Notes: a model not told the origin generated them from the sequence alone. A DNA stretch of 64,000 nucleotides from Rhizobium esperanzae (GCF_014197615.1 NZ_JACIFY010000014.1:62001-126000), one strand, 5' to 3'. Positions 45,379-55,013 are shown, counted from the stretch's first letter. Made by a program: numbers and translations.

Positions 45379-47103
45379 ATGGGCACTGCTTTCTTCGACG
45401 CGAGAGGTAAATCGGCGGTACAGCCACGCGATGTCGGTTCGTCTCGCGGTGACACGGCGAAAGGCCGGCTGCGAAGAGCCGCGATGCTGCAGGTGCTTGC
45501 CTCCGCCATCTGGATCCCGCAGGCCGGATTGCTCGCCCTCTCGGTCGGCCGCATCGCCGATGGCGGCGGATTACACGACGTTCTCTGGCCGGCCTTCGGC
45601 ATCCTCGTCCTCGGATTGGCAAGGAGCTGTCTCGAAGCGGCTGGCGGTCGCCTCGCCTTTCGCGCCGCCCGCATAGAGCTCAGTCGCAAACGGCGGGCCG
45701 CCGTCGCTGCTCTTTCCCTGTCGTCGCCGGTCGACCGCGGCCGGCCGGCATCCGGCAAAGCCGCCAGCGTCATTGGCGAGCAGGCTGAACTCATCGTGCC
45801 CTATCTCGCCCGTTTCCAGCCGGCGCGGATGAAATCGAGCCTTGTGCCGCTCATCATCCTTGCCTTCATCCTTCCTGTCTCCTGGATCGCCGCGCTGGTT
45901 CTGCTGTTTGCTGCGCCGCTGATCCCGATCTTCATGGCGTTGATCGGCTGGCGCGCCCAAGCGGCGAGCGAAAGACAGCTTGTCGCGACCGGCGGTCTCA
46001 ACGGCTTCCTGCTCGACCGGCTGCGCGGGCTGACGACGATCCGGGCGCTCGACGCGGTCGATGCGACGGCTTTTCGGCTGCGGCGCGAGGCGGAATCGCT
46101 GCGTTCGCGCACCATGTCCGTGCTGAAGATCGCCTTCCTCTCCTCGGCCGTGCTCGAGCTTTTCGCCGCGCTCGGCGTGGCGATGATCGCCGTCTATGTC
46201 GGTTTCAGCCTGCTCGGCGAGATCCGTTTCGGCACCTGGTCGGGCGGGCTCGACCTGACCGAAGGTTTGTTCATCCTGCTGCTGGCGCCCGCCTTCTTCG
46301 AGCCGCTGCGCGAACTCTCCGCCGTCTGGCACGACCGGGCGGCCGGCGAAGCGGCGCTGAAGGCGTTGGAGGCGCTTGCAGTTGATGGCTTGCCCATCCG
46401 GGGGGCGGCCGAACCCATGGCTCCCGCGGGCGGCATGGCCCCGGACATCCGCTTTGAAAATCTCGCCTTTCGCTACGACGCCGACGAACCGCTTGTTCTC
46501 GACGGTTTCAACCTCGATATCGCCGCCGGCGAGCATGTGGCGCTGCTCGGCGCCAGCGGTTCCGGCAAGTCGACGCTTCTTTCGCTCGTTGCGGGACTGG
46601 CGCCCTGCAGCGAAGGCCGCATCGTCATCGGCGACACCGAGCTTGCGGATGATACTGCCGCTGCTGTGCGCGGCGGCATGGCGTGGATCGGCCAGAAGCC
46701 GCATATTTTCGCCGGTACCATCGCGGGCAACATCGCGCTTGGAAGGCCCGGCATCTCAAGCAGCGACTTGGCAGGTGCGCTCGATGCCGCCAGCCTCGGA
46801 AAGGTTGCCGATGCCTATGGCAACCGCTCGCTCGGCGAGAGCGGGATCGGGCTTTCCGGCGGCGAGGCGCTGCGGCTTGCGATCGCGCGCGCGGCCTGCA
46901 ATCCCGATCTCCAGATCATCCTGGCCGACGAGCCGACCGCCCATCTCGACGCTGCAACCGCGGCCGAAGTGACCGAGAGCCTGCTTTCGCTCGCCAGGGG
47001 CCGCACCTTGATCGTCGCGACCCATGACCCGCTGCTTGCCGCCTGCATGCATCGCGCGGTGCACGTCGACGCCAACTTTATTGTGAGGGAGGCTGCCGAA
47101 TGA
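45379..47103 (+). CDS. cydD: thiol reductant ABC exporter subunit CydD
   Basis: A 574-residue half-size ABC exporter subunit, required with CydC for assembly of cytochrome bd, exporting cysteine/glutathione-type reductant. Six membrane segments occupy about residues 35-310. The ATPase domain begins near 350, with Walker A GASGSGKST, signature LSGGEALRLAIARAA and Walker B IILADEPTAHLD. The short DRLRGLTTIRALDAVDATAF segment is typical of CydD. It overlaps cydC by ATGA. Confidence 0.95.
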   Translation: MGTAFFDARGKSAVQPRDVGSSRGDTAKGRLRRAAMLQVLASAIWIPQAGLLALSVGRIADGGGLHDVLWPAFGILVLGLARSCLEAAGGRLAFRAARIELSRKRRAAVAALSLSSPVDRGRPASGKAASVIGEQAELIVPYLARFQPARMKSSLVPLIILAFILPVSWIAALVLLFAAPLIPIFMALIGWRAQAASERQLVATGGLNGFLLDRLRGLTTIRALDAVDATAFRLRREAESLRSRTMSVLKIAFLSSAVLELFAALGVAMIAVYVGFSLLGEIRFGTWSGGLDLTEGLFILLLAPAFFEPLRELSAVWHDRAAGEAALKALEALAVDGLPIRGAAEPMAPAGGMAPDIRFENLAFRYDADEPLVLDGFNLDIAAGEHVALLGASGSGKSTLLSLVAGLAPCSEGRIVIGDTELADDTAAAVRGGMAWIGQKPHIFAGTIAGNIALGRPGISSSDLAGALDAASLGKVADAYGNRSLGESGIGLSGGEALRLAIARAACNPDLQIILADEPTAHLDAATAAEVTESLLSLARGRTLIVATHDPLLAACMHRAVHVDANFIVREAAE

Positions 47104-48791
47104 GCAGATTTGCTGCAGACCTCAAGCCGATCCTGCGGCTGTTCCTCGCCGAGCGCCGGCGCGCGCTGCTCTTCGGCGCAGTGCTTTCGGCGGCGACGGT
47201 GACGGCGGGTATCGCGCTGCTCGGCCTTTCCGGCTGGTTCATCACCGCCACCTCGCTTGCCGGGCTTTCGGCCGCTGCCGCCGTTACCTTCGACGTTTTT
47301 GCGCCGTCGGCCGGCATCCGGCTGCTCGCCATCGTCAGAACGGTGGCGCGTTACGGTGAAAGGCTTGCGACCCATGATGCGACGCTCGGCGTGCTCGCCG
47401 CTCTTCGCGAGAGATTATTTCGCGGCTTTGCCGAACCGGGTGCTGCGCGCGCCCTCTCGCATCGTCCGGCAAGGCTGCTCTTCCGGCTGACCGCCGATAT
47501 CGATGCGCTCGACTCCCTTTATCTCAGAATTCTCGTGCCTGCCGCGGTCGCGATCGGCGCGGCATTGGCCGCAAGCGTGGTGCTGGGGCTCATGCATCCC
47601 CTGTTCGGCCTGTGTTTCGGTCTCTTTTTGATGGGCGCCGGCCTCGGCCTGCCCTGGGTCGCCGGCCGGGCGGCGCGGAGCCATGCTCGCAGGCGCGCCC
47701 ACGGCATCGAGGCGCTGCGGTCACGGACGATCGATCTCGTTGCCGGCCAGACCGACCTCCTGATGGCTGGCCGGCTTGCCGCGCAGAGGAGCATCATTGC
47801 AGATGCCGACAGTTACGCAGCCGCTGCCGACGATCGGCTGAACCGCGTCGAAACCGGCCTGACATTCGGCTTCGGTCTCGTCTCCACCCTGCTGTTGACG
47901 GCCTCGCTGCTTGCCGTTGCGGCCCTCGCGGAAACCAAGACGATCACCGCGCCGGTCGCAGCCCTCGGCCTGCTCGTTGCCTTTGCTGCGGTCGAGCCCT
48001 TCGCAGCATTACGCCGCGGTGCGTTGGAACTCGGGCGGACGCTGCTGGCCGCTAAGCGCATCGCGCCGCGGCTTGCCGCCGCTGATGTAACCGAGCCTTT
48101 GGCGTCGCCGCGGCCGGGATACGCCTTTTCGCTGGCTGCTGTGACCGCCTTCCATGAGAATTCCGCCGTGCCGGCGCTCGTGGGCATCGACCTCACGCTC
48201 GAGCAGGGCGAGCGCCTTGCCGTCATCGGCAGCAGCGGCGCCGGCAAGTCGAGCCTGCTCGCTCTGCTTTCGAACGAATTGTCGGCCAGAGCGGGAAGTG
48301 TCGCCGCGATGGGGGCGACACTGCTGACGCAGCGGACCGAACTCTTCGAGGATAGCCTGCGCGGCAACCTCGCCCTTGCCAACCCAGATGCGAGCGAGAC
48401 CCGCCTTCGCGAAGCGCTCGCGGCTGCCGGCCTGCTCGCCGATATCGAGGCCATGCCACGGGGGATCGACACAAGGCTCGGCGAAGGCGGGCTCGGCCTT
48501 TCTGGCGGCCAGTCGCGCCGGCTGGCGCTTGCCCGGCTCTTCCTGCGCGACACGTCGCTCTGGCTGCTCGATGAACCCACAGAGAGCCTCGACGGCGCCA
48601 CTGCCCGCGACGTGCTCCAGCGCCTTTCCAAGACGGCGGCGGGCCGTTCACTGGTGATCGCAACGCATATCCGCCGCGAAGCGGCGATCGCAGACCGCAT
48701 CGTTGTCATCGAAGGAGGACATATTTCGGAAGTTTCACGCCGCGGAGAGGCGGCGTTCGAAAAGGCGCTCGACCGGCTTCGGCCGGATTGA
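47100..48791 (+). CDS. cydC: thiol reductant ABC exporter subunit CydC
   Basis: A 563-residue partner of CydD. The membrane domain contains LLGLSGWFITATSLAGLSAAA and the family stretch FDVFAPSAGIRLLAIVRTVARYGERLATHDATLGVLAALRERLFR. The ATPase domain has Walker A GSSGAGKSS, signature LSGGQSRRLALARLF and LWLLDEPTESLD. The heterodimer exports thiols to the periplasm and supports heme insertion into cytochrome bd. It is 77 bp upstream of cydA. Confidence 0.95.
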   Translation: MSRFAADLKPILRLFLAERRRALLFGAVLSAATVTAGIALLGLSGWFITATSLAGLSAAAAVTFDVFAPSAGIRLLAIVRTVARYGERLATHDATLGVLAALRERLFRGFAEPGAARALSHRPARLLFRLTADIDALDSLYLRILVPAAVAIGAALAASVVLGLMHPLFGLCFGLFLMGAGLGLPWVAGRAARSHARRRAHGIEALRSRTIDLVAGQTDLLMAGRLAAQRSIIADADSYAAAADDRLNRVETGLTFGFGLVSTLLLTASLLAVAALAETKTITAPVAALGLLVAFAAVEPFAALRRGALELGRTLLAAKRIAPRLAAADVTEPLASPRPGYAFSLAAVTAFHENSAVPALVGIDLTLEQGERLAVIGSSGAGKSSLLALLSNELSARAGSVAAMGATLLTQRTELFEDSLRGNLALANPDASETRLREALAAAGLLADIEAMPRGIDTRLGEGGLGLSGGQSRRLALARLFLRDTSLWLLDEPTESLDGATARDVLQRLSKTAAGRSLVIATHIRREAAIADRIVVIEGGHISEVSRRGEAAFEKALDRLRPD

Positions 48792-48868
48792 GTGAGACCC
48801 GCATGCCCTCAGCCGCCGGCCGGCGCTGAGGAACGTTCCGTACCCCGTGGGACCGTGGGAGAAAGACA

Positions 48869-50449
48869 ATGGAATTAGATATCGTAGCGCTTTCGCGCTT
48901 CCAATTCGCGCTGACGGCGCTTTACCACTTCCTGTTCGTACCGCTGACGCTCGGTCTGTCCGTGCTGCTCGCGATCATGGAAACCGTCTATGTCATGACC
49001 GGCCGCCAGATCTGGCGGCAGATGACGAAATTCTGGGGCACGCTGTTCGGCATCAATTTCGTGATCGGCGTCGCCACCGGCATCGTCATGGAATTCCAGT
49101 TCGGCATGAACTGGAGCTATTACAGCTATTATGTCGGTGACATCTTCGGGGCACCACTGGCGATCGAAGGGCTGATGGCCTTCTTCCTCGAAGCGACCTT
49201 CGTCGGCCTGTTCTTCTTCGGCTGGGACAAGCTCTCGAAAGTCGGGCATCTCGTTGCCACCTGGGCGGTGGCGCTCGGCTCGAACTTTTCCGCGCTCTGG
49301 ATCCTCATCGCCAACGGCTGGATGCAGAACCCGGTGGGCTCGGCGCTCAATCCGCAGACGATGCGCATGGAGATAACAAGCTTCTTCGACGTGGTCTTCA
49401 ATCCCGTCGCCCAGGCGAAATTCGTCCACACGGTCTCGGCGGGTTATGTCTGCGCCTCGATCTTCGTGCTCGGCGTTTCGGCCTGGTATGTGATCAAGGG
49501 CCGGCATATCGAGCTAGCCAAGCGCTCAATGACGGTGGCCGCCTCCTTCGGGCTGGCCTCGGCGCTGTCGGTGGTCGTGCTCGGCGATGAGAGCGGTTAT
49601 CTCGCGACCGAGAACCAGAAAATGAAGCTCGCCGCAATCGAGGGCATGTGGAAGACCGAGCCGGCTCCGGCCGCCTTCACCGCCTTCGGTTTCCCCGACC
49701 AGGAAGCGCGTGAAACACATTTCGCCGTGCATATCCCCTGGGTCATGGGTCTGATCGGCACGCGATCGCTGACGACGGAAATCCCAGGTATCGACAAGCT
49801 TGAACAGCAGGCCGAAACCCGCATCCGCGACGGCATCAAGGCTTACGACGCGCTGATGCAGATCCGCGCCGCCCCCGCCCAGGATCAGGTGGCGCAGGAG
49901 GTGCGCAGCTCTTTCGAGGATCTCGGCCATGATCTTGGTTACGCCCTTCTTCTGAAGCGCTATGTCGACGATCCGCGCCAGGCGAGCGAGGCGCAAATCG
50001 TCCAGGCCGCGCGCGATACGATCCCGCACGTGCCGACGCTCTTCTGGTCCTTCCGCATCATGGTCGGGCTCGGCATCTTCTTCATCCTCTTGACATCAAC
50101 CTTCTTCTGGCTGTCGGCTCGGCGCCATCTCGACAAATATCCGCTGCTGCTGCGGATTGCCGTACTGGCGATCCCGCTGCCCTTTGTCGCCATTGAGCTC
50201 GGCTGGGTCGTCGCCGAATTCGGTCGCCAGCCCTGGGTGATCGAAGGCGTGCTGCCGACCGCGGCCGCCGTCTCCAGCCTCGGCGCCGGCACCGTGCTTT
50301 TGACGATCATCGGTTTTGCCGCGCTCTACACTGTGCTGATCGTCATCGAGATGAGCCTGATGCTCAAGGCGATCAGGCAGGGACCGGAGCCGGACGACGA
50401 GCCGGAAGCCGTGCTGATTTCCGAAACCCTCGTCCCGGCCGCGGAGTGA
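48869..50449 (+). CDS. cydA: cytochrome bd ubiquinol oxidase subunit I
   Basis: A 526-residue membrane subunit carrying the hemes. The heme ligands His20 (TALYHFLF) and His187 (KFVHTVSAG) are present, as are the proton-pathway acids Glu100 and Glu108 (PLAIEGLMAFFLEATF) and GRQPWVIEGVLPT in the C-terminal part. The quinol-binding loop is of ordinary short-to-medium length. It reduces oxygen to water using quinol and serves at low oxygen or under nitrosative stress. Confidence 0.97.
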   Translation: MELDIVALSRFQFALTALYHFLFVPLTLGLSVLLAIMETVYVMTGRQIWRQMTKFWGTLFGINFVIGVATGIVMEFQFGMNWSYYSYYVGDIFGAPLAIEGLMAFFLEATFVGLFFFGWDKLSKVGHLVATWAVALGSNFSALWILIANGWMQNPVGSALNPQTMRMEITSFFDVVFNPVAQAKFVHTVSAGYVCASIFVLGVSAWYVIKGRHIELAKRSMTVAASFGLASALSVVVLGDESGYLATENQKMKLAAIEGMWKTEPAPAAFTAFGFPDQEARETHFAVHIPWVMGLIGTRSLTTEIPGIDKLEQQAETRIRDGIKAYDALMQIRAAPAQDQVAQEVRSSFEDLGHDLGYALLLKRYVDDPRQASEAQIVQAARDTIPHVPTLFWSFRIMVGLGIFFILLTSTFFWLSARRHLDKYPLLLRIAVLAIPLPFVAIELGWVVAEFGRQPWVIEGVLPTAAAVSSLGAGTVLLTIIGFAALYTVLIVIEMSLMLKAIRQGPEPDDEPEAVLISETLVPAAE

Positions 50450-50455
50450 CCTGTC

Positions 50456-51610
50456 ATGATCCTTCACGAACTCATCGACTATGAAACCCTGCGTATCATC
50501 TGGTGGCTGCTGCTCGGTGTTCTGTTGATCGCCTTTGCGACGACAGGCGGCTTCGACCTCGGCGTCGGCACGCTTCTGCCTTTCGTCGCCAGGACCGATA
50601 CGGAACGGCGCGTGGCGATCAACACCATCGGCGCCACCTGGGAAGGCAATCAGGTCTGGCTGATCCTCGGCGGCGGCGCCATTTTCGCCGCCTGGCCGCC
50701 GCTCTATGCGGTCTCCTTCTCGGGCTTCTATCTCGCGATGTTCGCGATCCTCTTCGCGCTCATCCTGCGCCCGGTCGGCTTCAAATACCGGTCGAAGCGG
50801 GAAAGTGCCCGCTGGCGCAGCAACTGGGACTGGGCGCTCTTTATCGGCGGCTTCGTGCCGGCGCTGATCTTTGGCGTTGCCGTCGGCAACGTGCTGCAGG
50901 GCGTGCCCTTCCGCTTCGCCGACGATATGCGGATCTTCTACGAAGGCTCGTTCTTCGCTCTGCTCAACCCCTATGCGCTGCTTTGCGGCCTGCTTTCCCT
51001 CGCCATGCTGACGATGCATGGTGCCGCCTGGCTGGTGTTGAAGGCGAGAGGGCCGGTTGCGGAAAGGGCCAGAAGTTATGGCAGCATCGCCGCCCTGGCC
51101 GCCATCGTGCTGTTTGCCCTCGGGGGCCTCTTCCTGTGGATCGGGGTCGACGGCTACCGCATCACCAGCGATATCAGCCCGATCGGACCTTCCAATCCGC
51201 TGCTGAAAACGGTGGTGATCGAAAAGGGCGCCTGGCTTACCAATTACGGCGCCCATTCGTGGATGATCGTCGCGCCCGTCCTCGGCCTTGTGGGGGCGGC
51301 ATTGGCTTTCATCGCCATGCGGGCAAGGCGTGAGGTGATGACGCTGCTCTTCAGCAAGCTCGCGATCTTCGGTATCATCTCGACGGTCGGTCTCTCGATG
51401 TTCCCGTTCATCCTGCCCTCCTCGCTCGATCCGCGATCGAGCCTGACGGTCTGGGATGCATCCTCCAGCCATATGACGCTGTTCATCATGCTGGTGGTGA
51501 CGGCGATCTTCCTGCCGATCATCTTTGCCTACACCGCTTGGGTCTACAAGGTCCTGTGGGGCAAGGTCGACGAGAAATCCGTCACCGACAAGAACAGCCA
51601 CGCCTACTAG
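50456..51610 (+). CDS. cydB: cytochrome bd ubiquinol oxidase subunit II
   Basis: A 384-residue partner of CydA. Its N-terminus TLRIIWWLLLGVLLIAFATTGGFDLGVGTLLPF is diagnostic, with GATWEGNQVWLILGGGAIFAAWP and about nine membrane segments. It starts six bases after the cydA stop. The stop codon is embedded in the first strand of a hairpin. Confidence 0.97.
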   Translation: MILHELIDYETLRIIWWLLLGVLLIAFATTGGFDLGVGTLLPFVARTDTERRVAINTIGATWEGNQVWLILGGGAIFAAWPPLYAVSFSGFYLAMFAILFALILRPVGFKYRSKRESARWRSNWDWALFIGGFVPALIFGVAVGNVLQGVPFRFADDMRIFYEGSFFALLNPYALLCGLLSLAMLTMHGAAWLVLKARGPVAERARSYGSIAALAAIVLFALGGLFLWIGVDGYRITSDISPIGPSNPLLKTVVIEKGAWLTNYGAHSWMIVAPVLGLVGAALAFIAMRARREVMTLLFSKLAIFGIISTVGLSMFPFILPSSLDPRSSLTVWDASSSHMTLFIMLVVTAIFLPIIFAYTAWVYKVLWGKVDEKSVTDKNSHAY

Positions 51611-51632
51611 AGCGGTTTAACAAAACCGCTCT
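51609..51632 (+). terminator. hairpin with U-rich tail at the end of cydB
   Basis: AGAGCGGTTT and AAACCGCTCT make a 10-bp stem with a four-base loop, then an AACCTTTTATTTT tract. It may attenuate rather than stop transcription, since cydX lies downstream. Confidence 0.65.
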
Positions 51633-51647
51633 AACCTTTTATTTTAC

Positions 51648-51691
51648 GCAATTCCGGACGGAAAACCGCTTCGCACTTTTCCTGGAATTGC
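51648..51691. repeat. rhizobial palindromic repeat between cydB and cydX
   Basis: GCAATTCC/GGAATTGC and inner GGAAAA/TTTTCC arms make a 44-base imperfect palindrome. I recall this sequence type as widespread between genes in Rhizobium. It appears inserted within the cyd operon. Confidence 0.7.
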
Positions 51692-51709
51692 TCTGAGGGA
51701 GACAAAACG

Positions 51710-51832
51710 ATGTGGTATTTCGCATGGATTCTCGGCCTGCCGCTTGCAGCCGCCTTCGCCGTCCTCAACGCCATGTGGTATGAGTTGATGGATGACGCAG
51801 CCAGAAAGAAGGCGTCCGAAGCGCGCAAGTAA
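51710..51832 (+). CDS. cydX: cytochrome bd oxidase small subunit CydX
   Basis: A 40-residue membrane peptide with one hydrophobic helix. The start MWYFAWILGLPLA matches the conserved MWYFAWILG beginning of CydX/YbgT proteins; the NAMWYELMDD stretch follows, and the tail is charged. A GAGGGAG site lies ahead of the ATG. CydX stabilises the heme-containing bd complex. It is short enough to be missed by automated gene finding. Confidence 0.95.
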   Translation: MWYFAWILGLPLAAAFAVLNAMWYELMDDAARKKASEARK

Positions 51833-51876
51833 ATATGAGAGGGGCGCGATCTGAGCCGCGCCCCTCCCCTCGTTCA

Positions 51877-53880
51877 TCAGCCTTCCAGCCACTTCACCTC
51901 ATCGGGTGTCAGCCGGATGTCGAGCGCCGAGAGGCTGTCCTCCAATTCGGCGACGGTGCGCGGCCCGATCAGCGGAATGACCGGGAAAGGCTGAGCGATC
52001 ACATAGGCGAGCGCGATGTGGATCGGATTGCGGCCGAGCTTGTTGGCGAGCTCGATGGCGCGGTCGCGGCGTCCGAAATTGCGCTCGGAATACCAGACCC
52101 GTACGATCTCCTCGTCATCCCGCTTGTCGCGGCCGGCGCGGTCAGTGAAGAAGCCGCGGCCCTGGCTCGACCAGGCGAAGTTCGGGATCTGCTTCTCGTT
52201 CAGCCATTTCTTCCAGTCGTCATCGGAGGCGGCGACGCAGCCGGCCCAGATCGGATCGAGCATCTCGGCAAGCGAGAAATTGTTGGAAAGTGCTGCCGGC
52301 GCAGCCTTGCCGGTTTTCTCTGCATAGGCGATCGCTTCGTCGAAACGCGCCCGTGTCCAGTTCGAACCGCCGAAGATGCCGCGGATGCGGCCGCGTTTGA
52401 CCTCGGCATCCATGGCATCGACGAATTCGCCGACGGGTACGTCGGTATTGTCGCGATGCATGAAATAGATGTCGACATAGTCGGTTTTCAGCCGGGCGAG
52501 CGACTGGTCGAGCTGCTTGGCGATCATGTCGGGATAGCAGAGCGGCGAATGCGCGCCCTTGCCGATCAGCACGATCTCTTCGCGCGGCACTTTGCGGCTG
52601 GTGTGCCAGTCTCCGAAGATCGCCTCCGTTTTGCCGGCTCCATAAACAAAGGCCGTATCGAAGGCATTGCCGCCGGCCTCGTAGAAGGCGTCGAGCGTCA
52701 GCGAGGCGGCGGCGAAATTCGGGAAGAACTCGAAGCCGAGCGTGACGACCGAAGCGGGCTTGGAAATGCCCGGAATCTGTCGCTGCGGAATGCTGTTGCC
52801 CCGCTTGACGGTGCTGCCCGATATGTTGGCCGTGCGCTTGACGGCTTTCTCGACGCCATATTCGAGACCGACAGAGGCGCGCCACTGGTCGAGCACGCGC
52901 AGGTTTCCGATCGAATCCGCCCAGCTCATGCCGGGAGTGCTGAACTCGGTCTTGCCGGCGCGGATGGCATCGCCCGCCGCGTCCGCCTCGAAGGAATAGA
53001 GCCAGCGCTCTTCCTTGACCTCGATGGTTTCCTGCTTGCCGCCCTTGAAGATCTCGATCTTGCCAACGCCGCCCTTGTGACCGGAGGCGAACCAGAAGTC
53101 TGCCACTTCGATCCGGCCTTCGGAGCCGATGATACGCAGCACGTTGTCCTGCTGGGCCATGATCGAGCAGGAGACTTCGGCGATGATCTCGTTCGGGAAT
53201 TTCAGCACGGCGGACGCCCATTCGTCGACGCCGCTCTGGCCGAGATGAGCGACACCCGACACCTTCTCCGGTTCGAGGAAGGCTTTGCCTTCCGCCGCGC
53301 CTGATATCAGCCTCGCCATGGAGACCGGATAGCCGCCGACATCGAGAATGCCGCCGCCGGCGGTATCGTTGGCGAAAAGCCGGTGTTCCGGCTTGTAGCT
53401 GCCCATGTTGAAGCCGAAGCTCGAGCGGATGATGCGGACGGTGCCGATGACGCCGCTCTTGATGAGCTCGACCAGTTTCTCCGTCTGCGGATGCACGCGG
53501 TACATGAAGGCCTCGCCGGCAAAGACGCCGGCCTTCTTGGCTTCGTAGTAAACGGCTTCGGCATCATAGGCCGAAAGCGCGATCGGTTTTTCGACGAGGA
53601 TATGCTTGCCGGCGCGCGCGGCCTTGATCGCCCATTCGGCATGGCCGGTATGGGGCACGGAAATATAGACCGCATCGACCTCGGGGTCGGAAAGCAGCGC
53701 CTCGTAACCATCGACGATGCGGGCGCCGGGGAAGTTTTCGGCAAGGCCCGGCTTGGAAGGATTGCGGGTGGCGATCGCTACCAGTTTACCGGTGCGCGAA
53801 TGGGCAACGCCATCCGCAAAAGTGCGGGCGATGGTGCCGGGGCCGATGATGCCCCAGCGGATCGGTTGATCGGAAGTCAT
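51877..53880 (-). CDS. fusion of Gfo/Idh/MocA oxidoreductase and aldo/keto reductase
   Basis: A 667-residue two-enzyme protein. Residues 1 to about 350 are a Gfo/Idh/MocA dehydrogenase with the Rossmann motif at 13-18 (GPGTIA) and catalytic EKP at 97-99. From about 370 to the end is an aldo/keto reductase whose catalytic tetrad is complete: Asp408, Tyr413, Lys441 and His475. No frame break lies between them, and both domains are full-length. It is the last gene of the AraC-linked ABC operon (38 bp after the ATPase). The two activities probably act in sequence on one imported sugar or polyol. Confidence 0.9.
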   Translation of the reverse strand: MTSDQPIRWGIIGPGTIARTFADGVAHSRTGKLVAIATRNPSKPGLAENFPGARIVDGYEALLSDPEVDAVYISVPHTGHAEWAIKAARAGKHILVEKPIALSAYDAEAVYYEAKKAGVFAGEAFMYRVHPQTEKLVELIKSGVIGTVRIIRSSFGFNMGSYKPEHRLFANDTAGGGILDVGGYPVSMARLISGAAEGKAFLEPEKVSGVAHLGQSGVDEWASAVLKFPNEIIAEVSCSIMAQQDNVLRIIGSEGRIEVADFWFASGHKGGVGKIEIFKGGKQETIEVKEERWLYSFEADAAGDAIRAGKTEFSTPGMSWADSIGNLRVLDQWRASVGLEYGVEKAVKRTANISGSTVKRGNSIPQRQIPGISKPASVVTLGFEFFPNFAAASLTLDAFYEAGGNAFDTAFVYGAGKTEAIFGDWHTSRKVPREEIVLIGKGAHSPLCYPDMIAKQLDQSLARLKTDYVDIYFMHRDNTDVPVGEFVDAMDAEVKRGRIRGIFGGSNWTRARFDEAIAYAEKTGKAAPAALSNNFSLAEMLDPIWAGCVAASDDDWKKWLNEKQIPNFAWSSQGRGFFTDRAGRDKRDDEEIVRVWYSERNFGRRDRAIELANKLGRNPIHIALAYVIAQPFPVIPLIGPRTVAELEDSLSALDIRLTPDEVKWLEG

Positions 53881-53917
53881 GGAAACCTCTTTCGTCTTTC
53901 TGCCTTGGGATTGCGGT

Positions 53918-55000
53918 TTAGCGAAGCCGTTTGCCGGCGCCGTCGAAAAGGAATGTGCGGTTGGCGGGAAGGCCGACGGTCAGCGTCTCGCGATTGCCTG
54001 ATGTGCGCGATTCCGGCCGCTCGATGATCAACTGCTCGCTGCCAATGGCGGCATAGATGTAGCTGGTGTTGCCGAGATGCTCGGCAACGTCGATGGCGAC
54101 GGTGAGATCGGCATCGCCGGCACCTGCATCGACGAAATGTTCGGGACGGATGCCGAGCGTCACCTTCGCGCCGGCTTCGACGGGATCGGCAATCGGCAGC
54201 GGCAAGCGCGTATTGGCGTCGTTTTCCAGCGTGATCACCGCCCTGCCCGGCTGGGCCTCGACCACAACGGCCTTGAGGAAATTCATCTTTGGCGAGCCGA
54301 CAAAGCCGGCGACGAACTGGTTGGCCGGATCGTCGTAAAGGTCGAGTGGCGCGCCGATCTGTTCGATATTGCCGGCACGCAGCACGACGATCCTGTCGGC
54401 AAGCGTCATCGCCTCCGTCTGGTCGTGGGTGACGTAAATCATCGTCGTGCCGAGCTGCTTATGCAGCCTTGATATTTCGACGCGCATCTGCACGCGCAGT
54501 TCCGCATCGAGGTTCGACAAAGGCTCGTCGAACAGGAAGACTTCGGGTTCGCGGACGATGGCGCGGCCGATCGCGACGCGCTGGCGCTGACCGCCGGAAA
54601 GCTGCTTCGGCCGCCGCTTCATCAGCTCGGTGATCTGCAGGATTTCGGCGACATGACGCACCCGCCGCTCGGTATCGGCCTTCGGATTGCCGTTCATGCG
54701 CAGGCCGAAGCTCAGATTCTCTTCGACGGTCAGATGCGGATAGAGCGCATAGGACTGGAAGACCATGGCGATGCCGCGGTCGGCCGGCTCGACGTCGTTG
54801 ACGACCCTGCCGCCGATCCGAAGCTCGCCTGAGGTGATGTCCTCGAGACCGGCGATCATCCTGAGCAGCGTGGACTTGCCGCAACCGGAAGGACCGACGA
54901 AGACGACGAACTCGCCGTCCTTCACCTCCAGATTGGCGCCGTGGATGATCTCGAAGCCGCCGAAGCGCTTGATGATGTTGGTGAGTGAAAGCTCTGCCAT
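53918..55000 (-). CDS. CUT1 ABC transporter ATP-binding protein (UgpC type)
   Basis: A 360-residue MalK-like ATPase: Walker A GPSGCGKST, Q-loop VFQSYALYPH, signature LSGGQRQRVAIGRAIV, Walker B FLFDEPLSNLDAE, H-loop VTHDQTEAM, and a C-terminal domain with GIRPEHFVD. It serves permeases at 55014-56707. Confidence 0.95.
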   Translation of the reverse strand: MAELSLTNIIKRFGGFEIIHGANLEVKDGEFVVFVGPSGCGKSTLLRMIAGLEDITSGELRIGGRVVNDVEPADRGIAMVFQSYALYPHLTVEENLSFGLRMNGNPKADTERRVRHVAEILQITELMKRRPKQLSGGQRQRVAIGRAIVREPEVFLFDEPLSNLDAELRVQMRVEISRLHKQLGTTMIYVTHDQTEAMTLADRIVVLRAGNIEQIGAPLDLYDDPANQFVAGFVGSPKMNFLKAVVVEAQPGRAVITLENDANTRLPLPIADPVEAGAKVTLGIRPEHFVDAGAGDADLTVAIDVAEHLGNTSYIYAAIGSEQLIIERPESRTSGNRETLTVGLPANRTFLFDGAGKRLR

Positions 55001-55013
55001 GCGGGCTCCCCGA

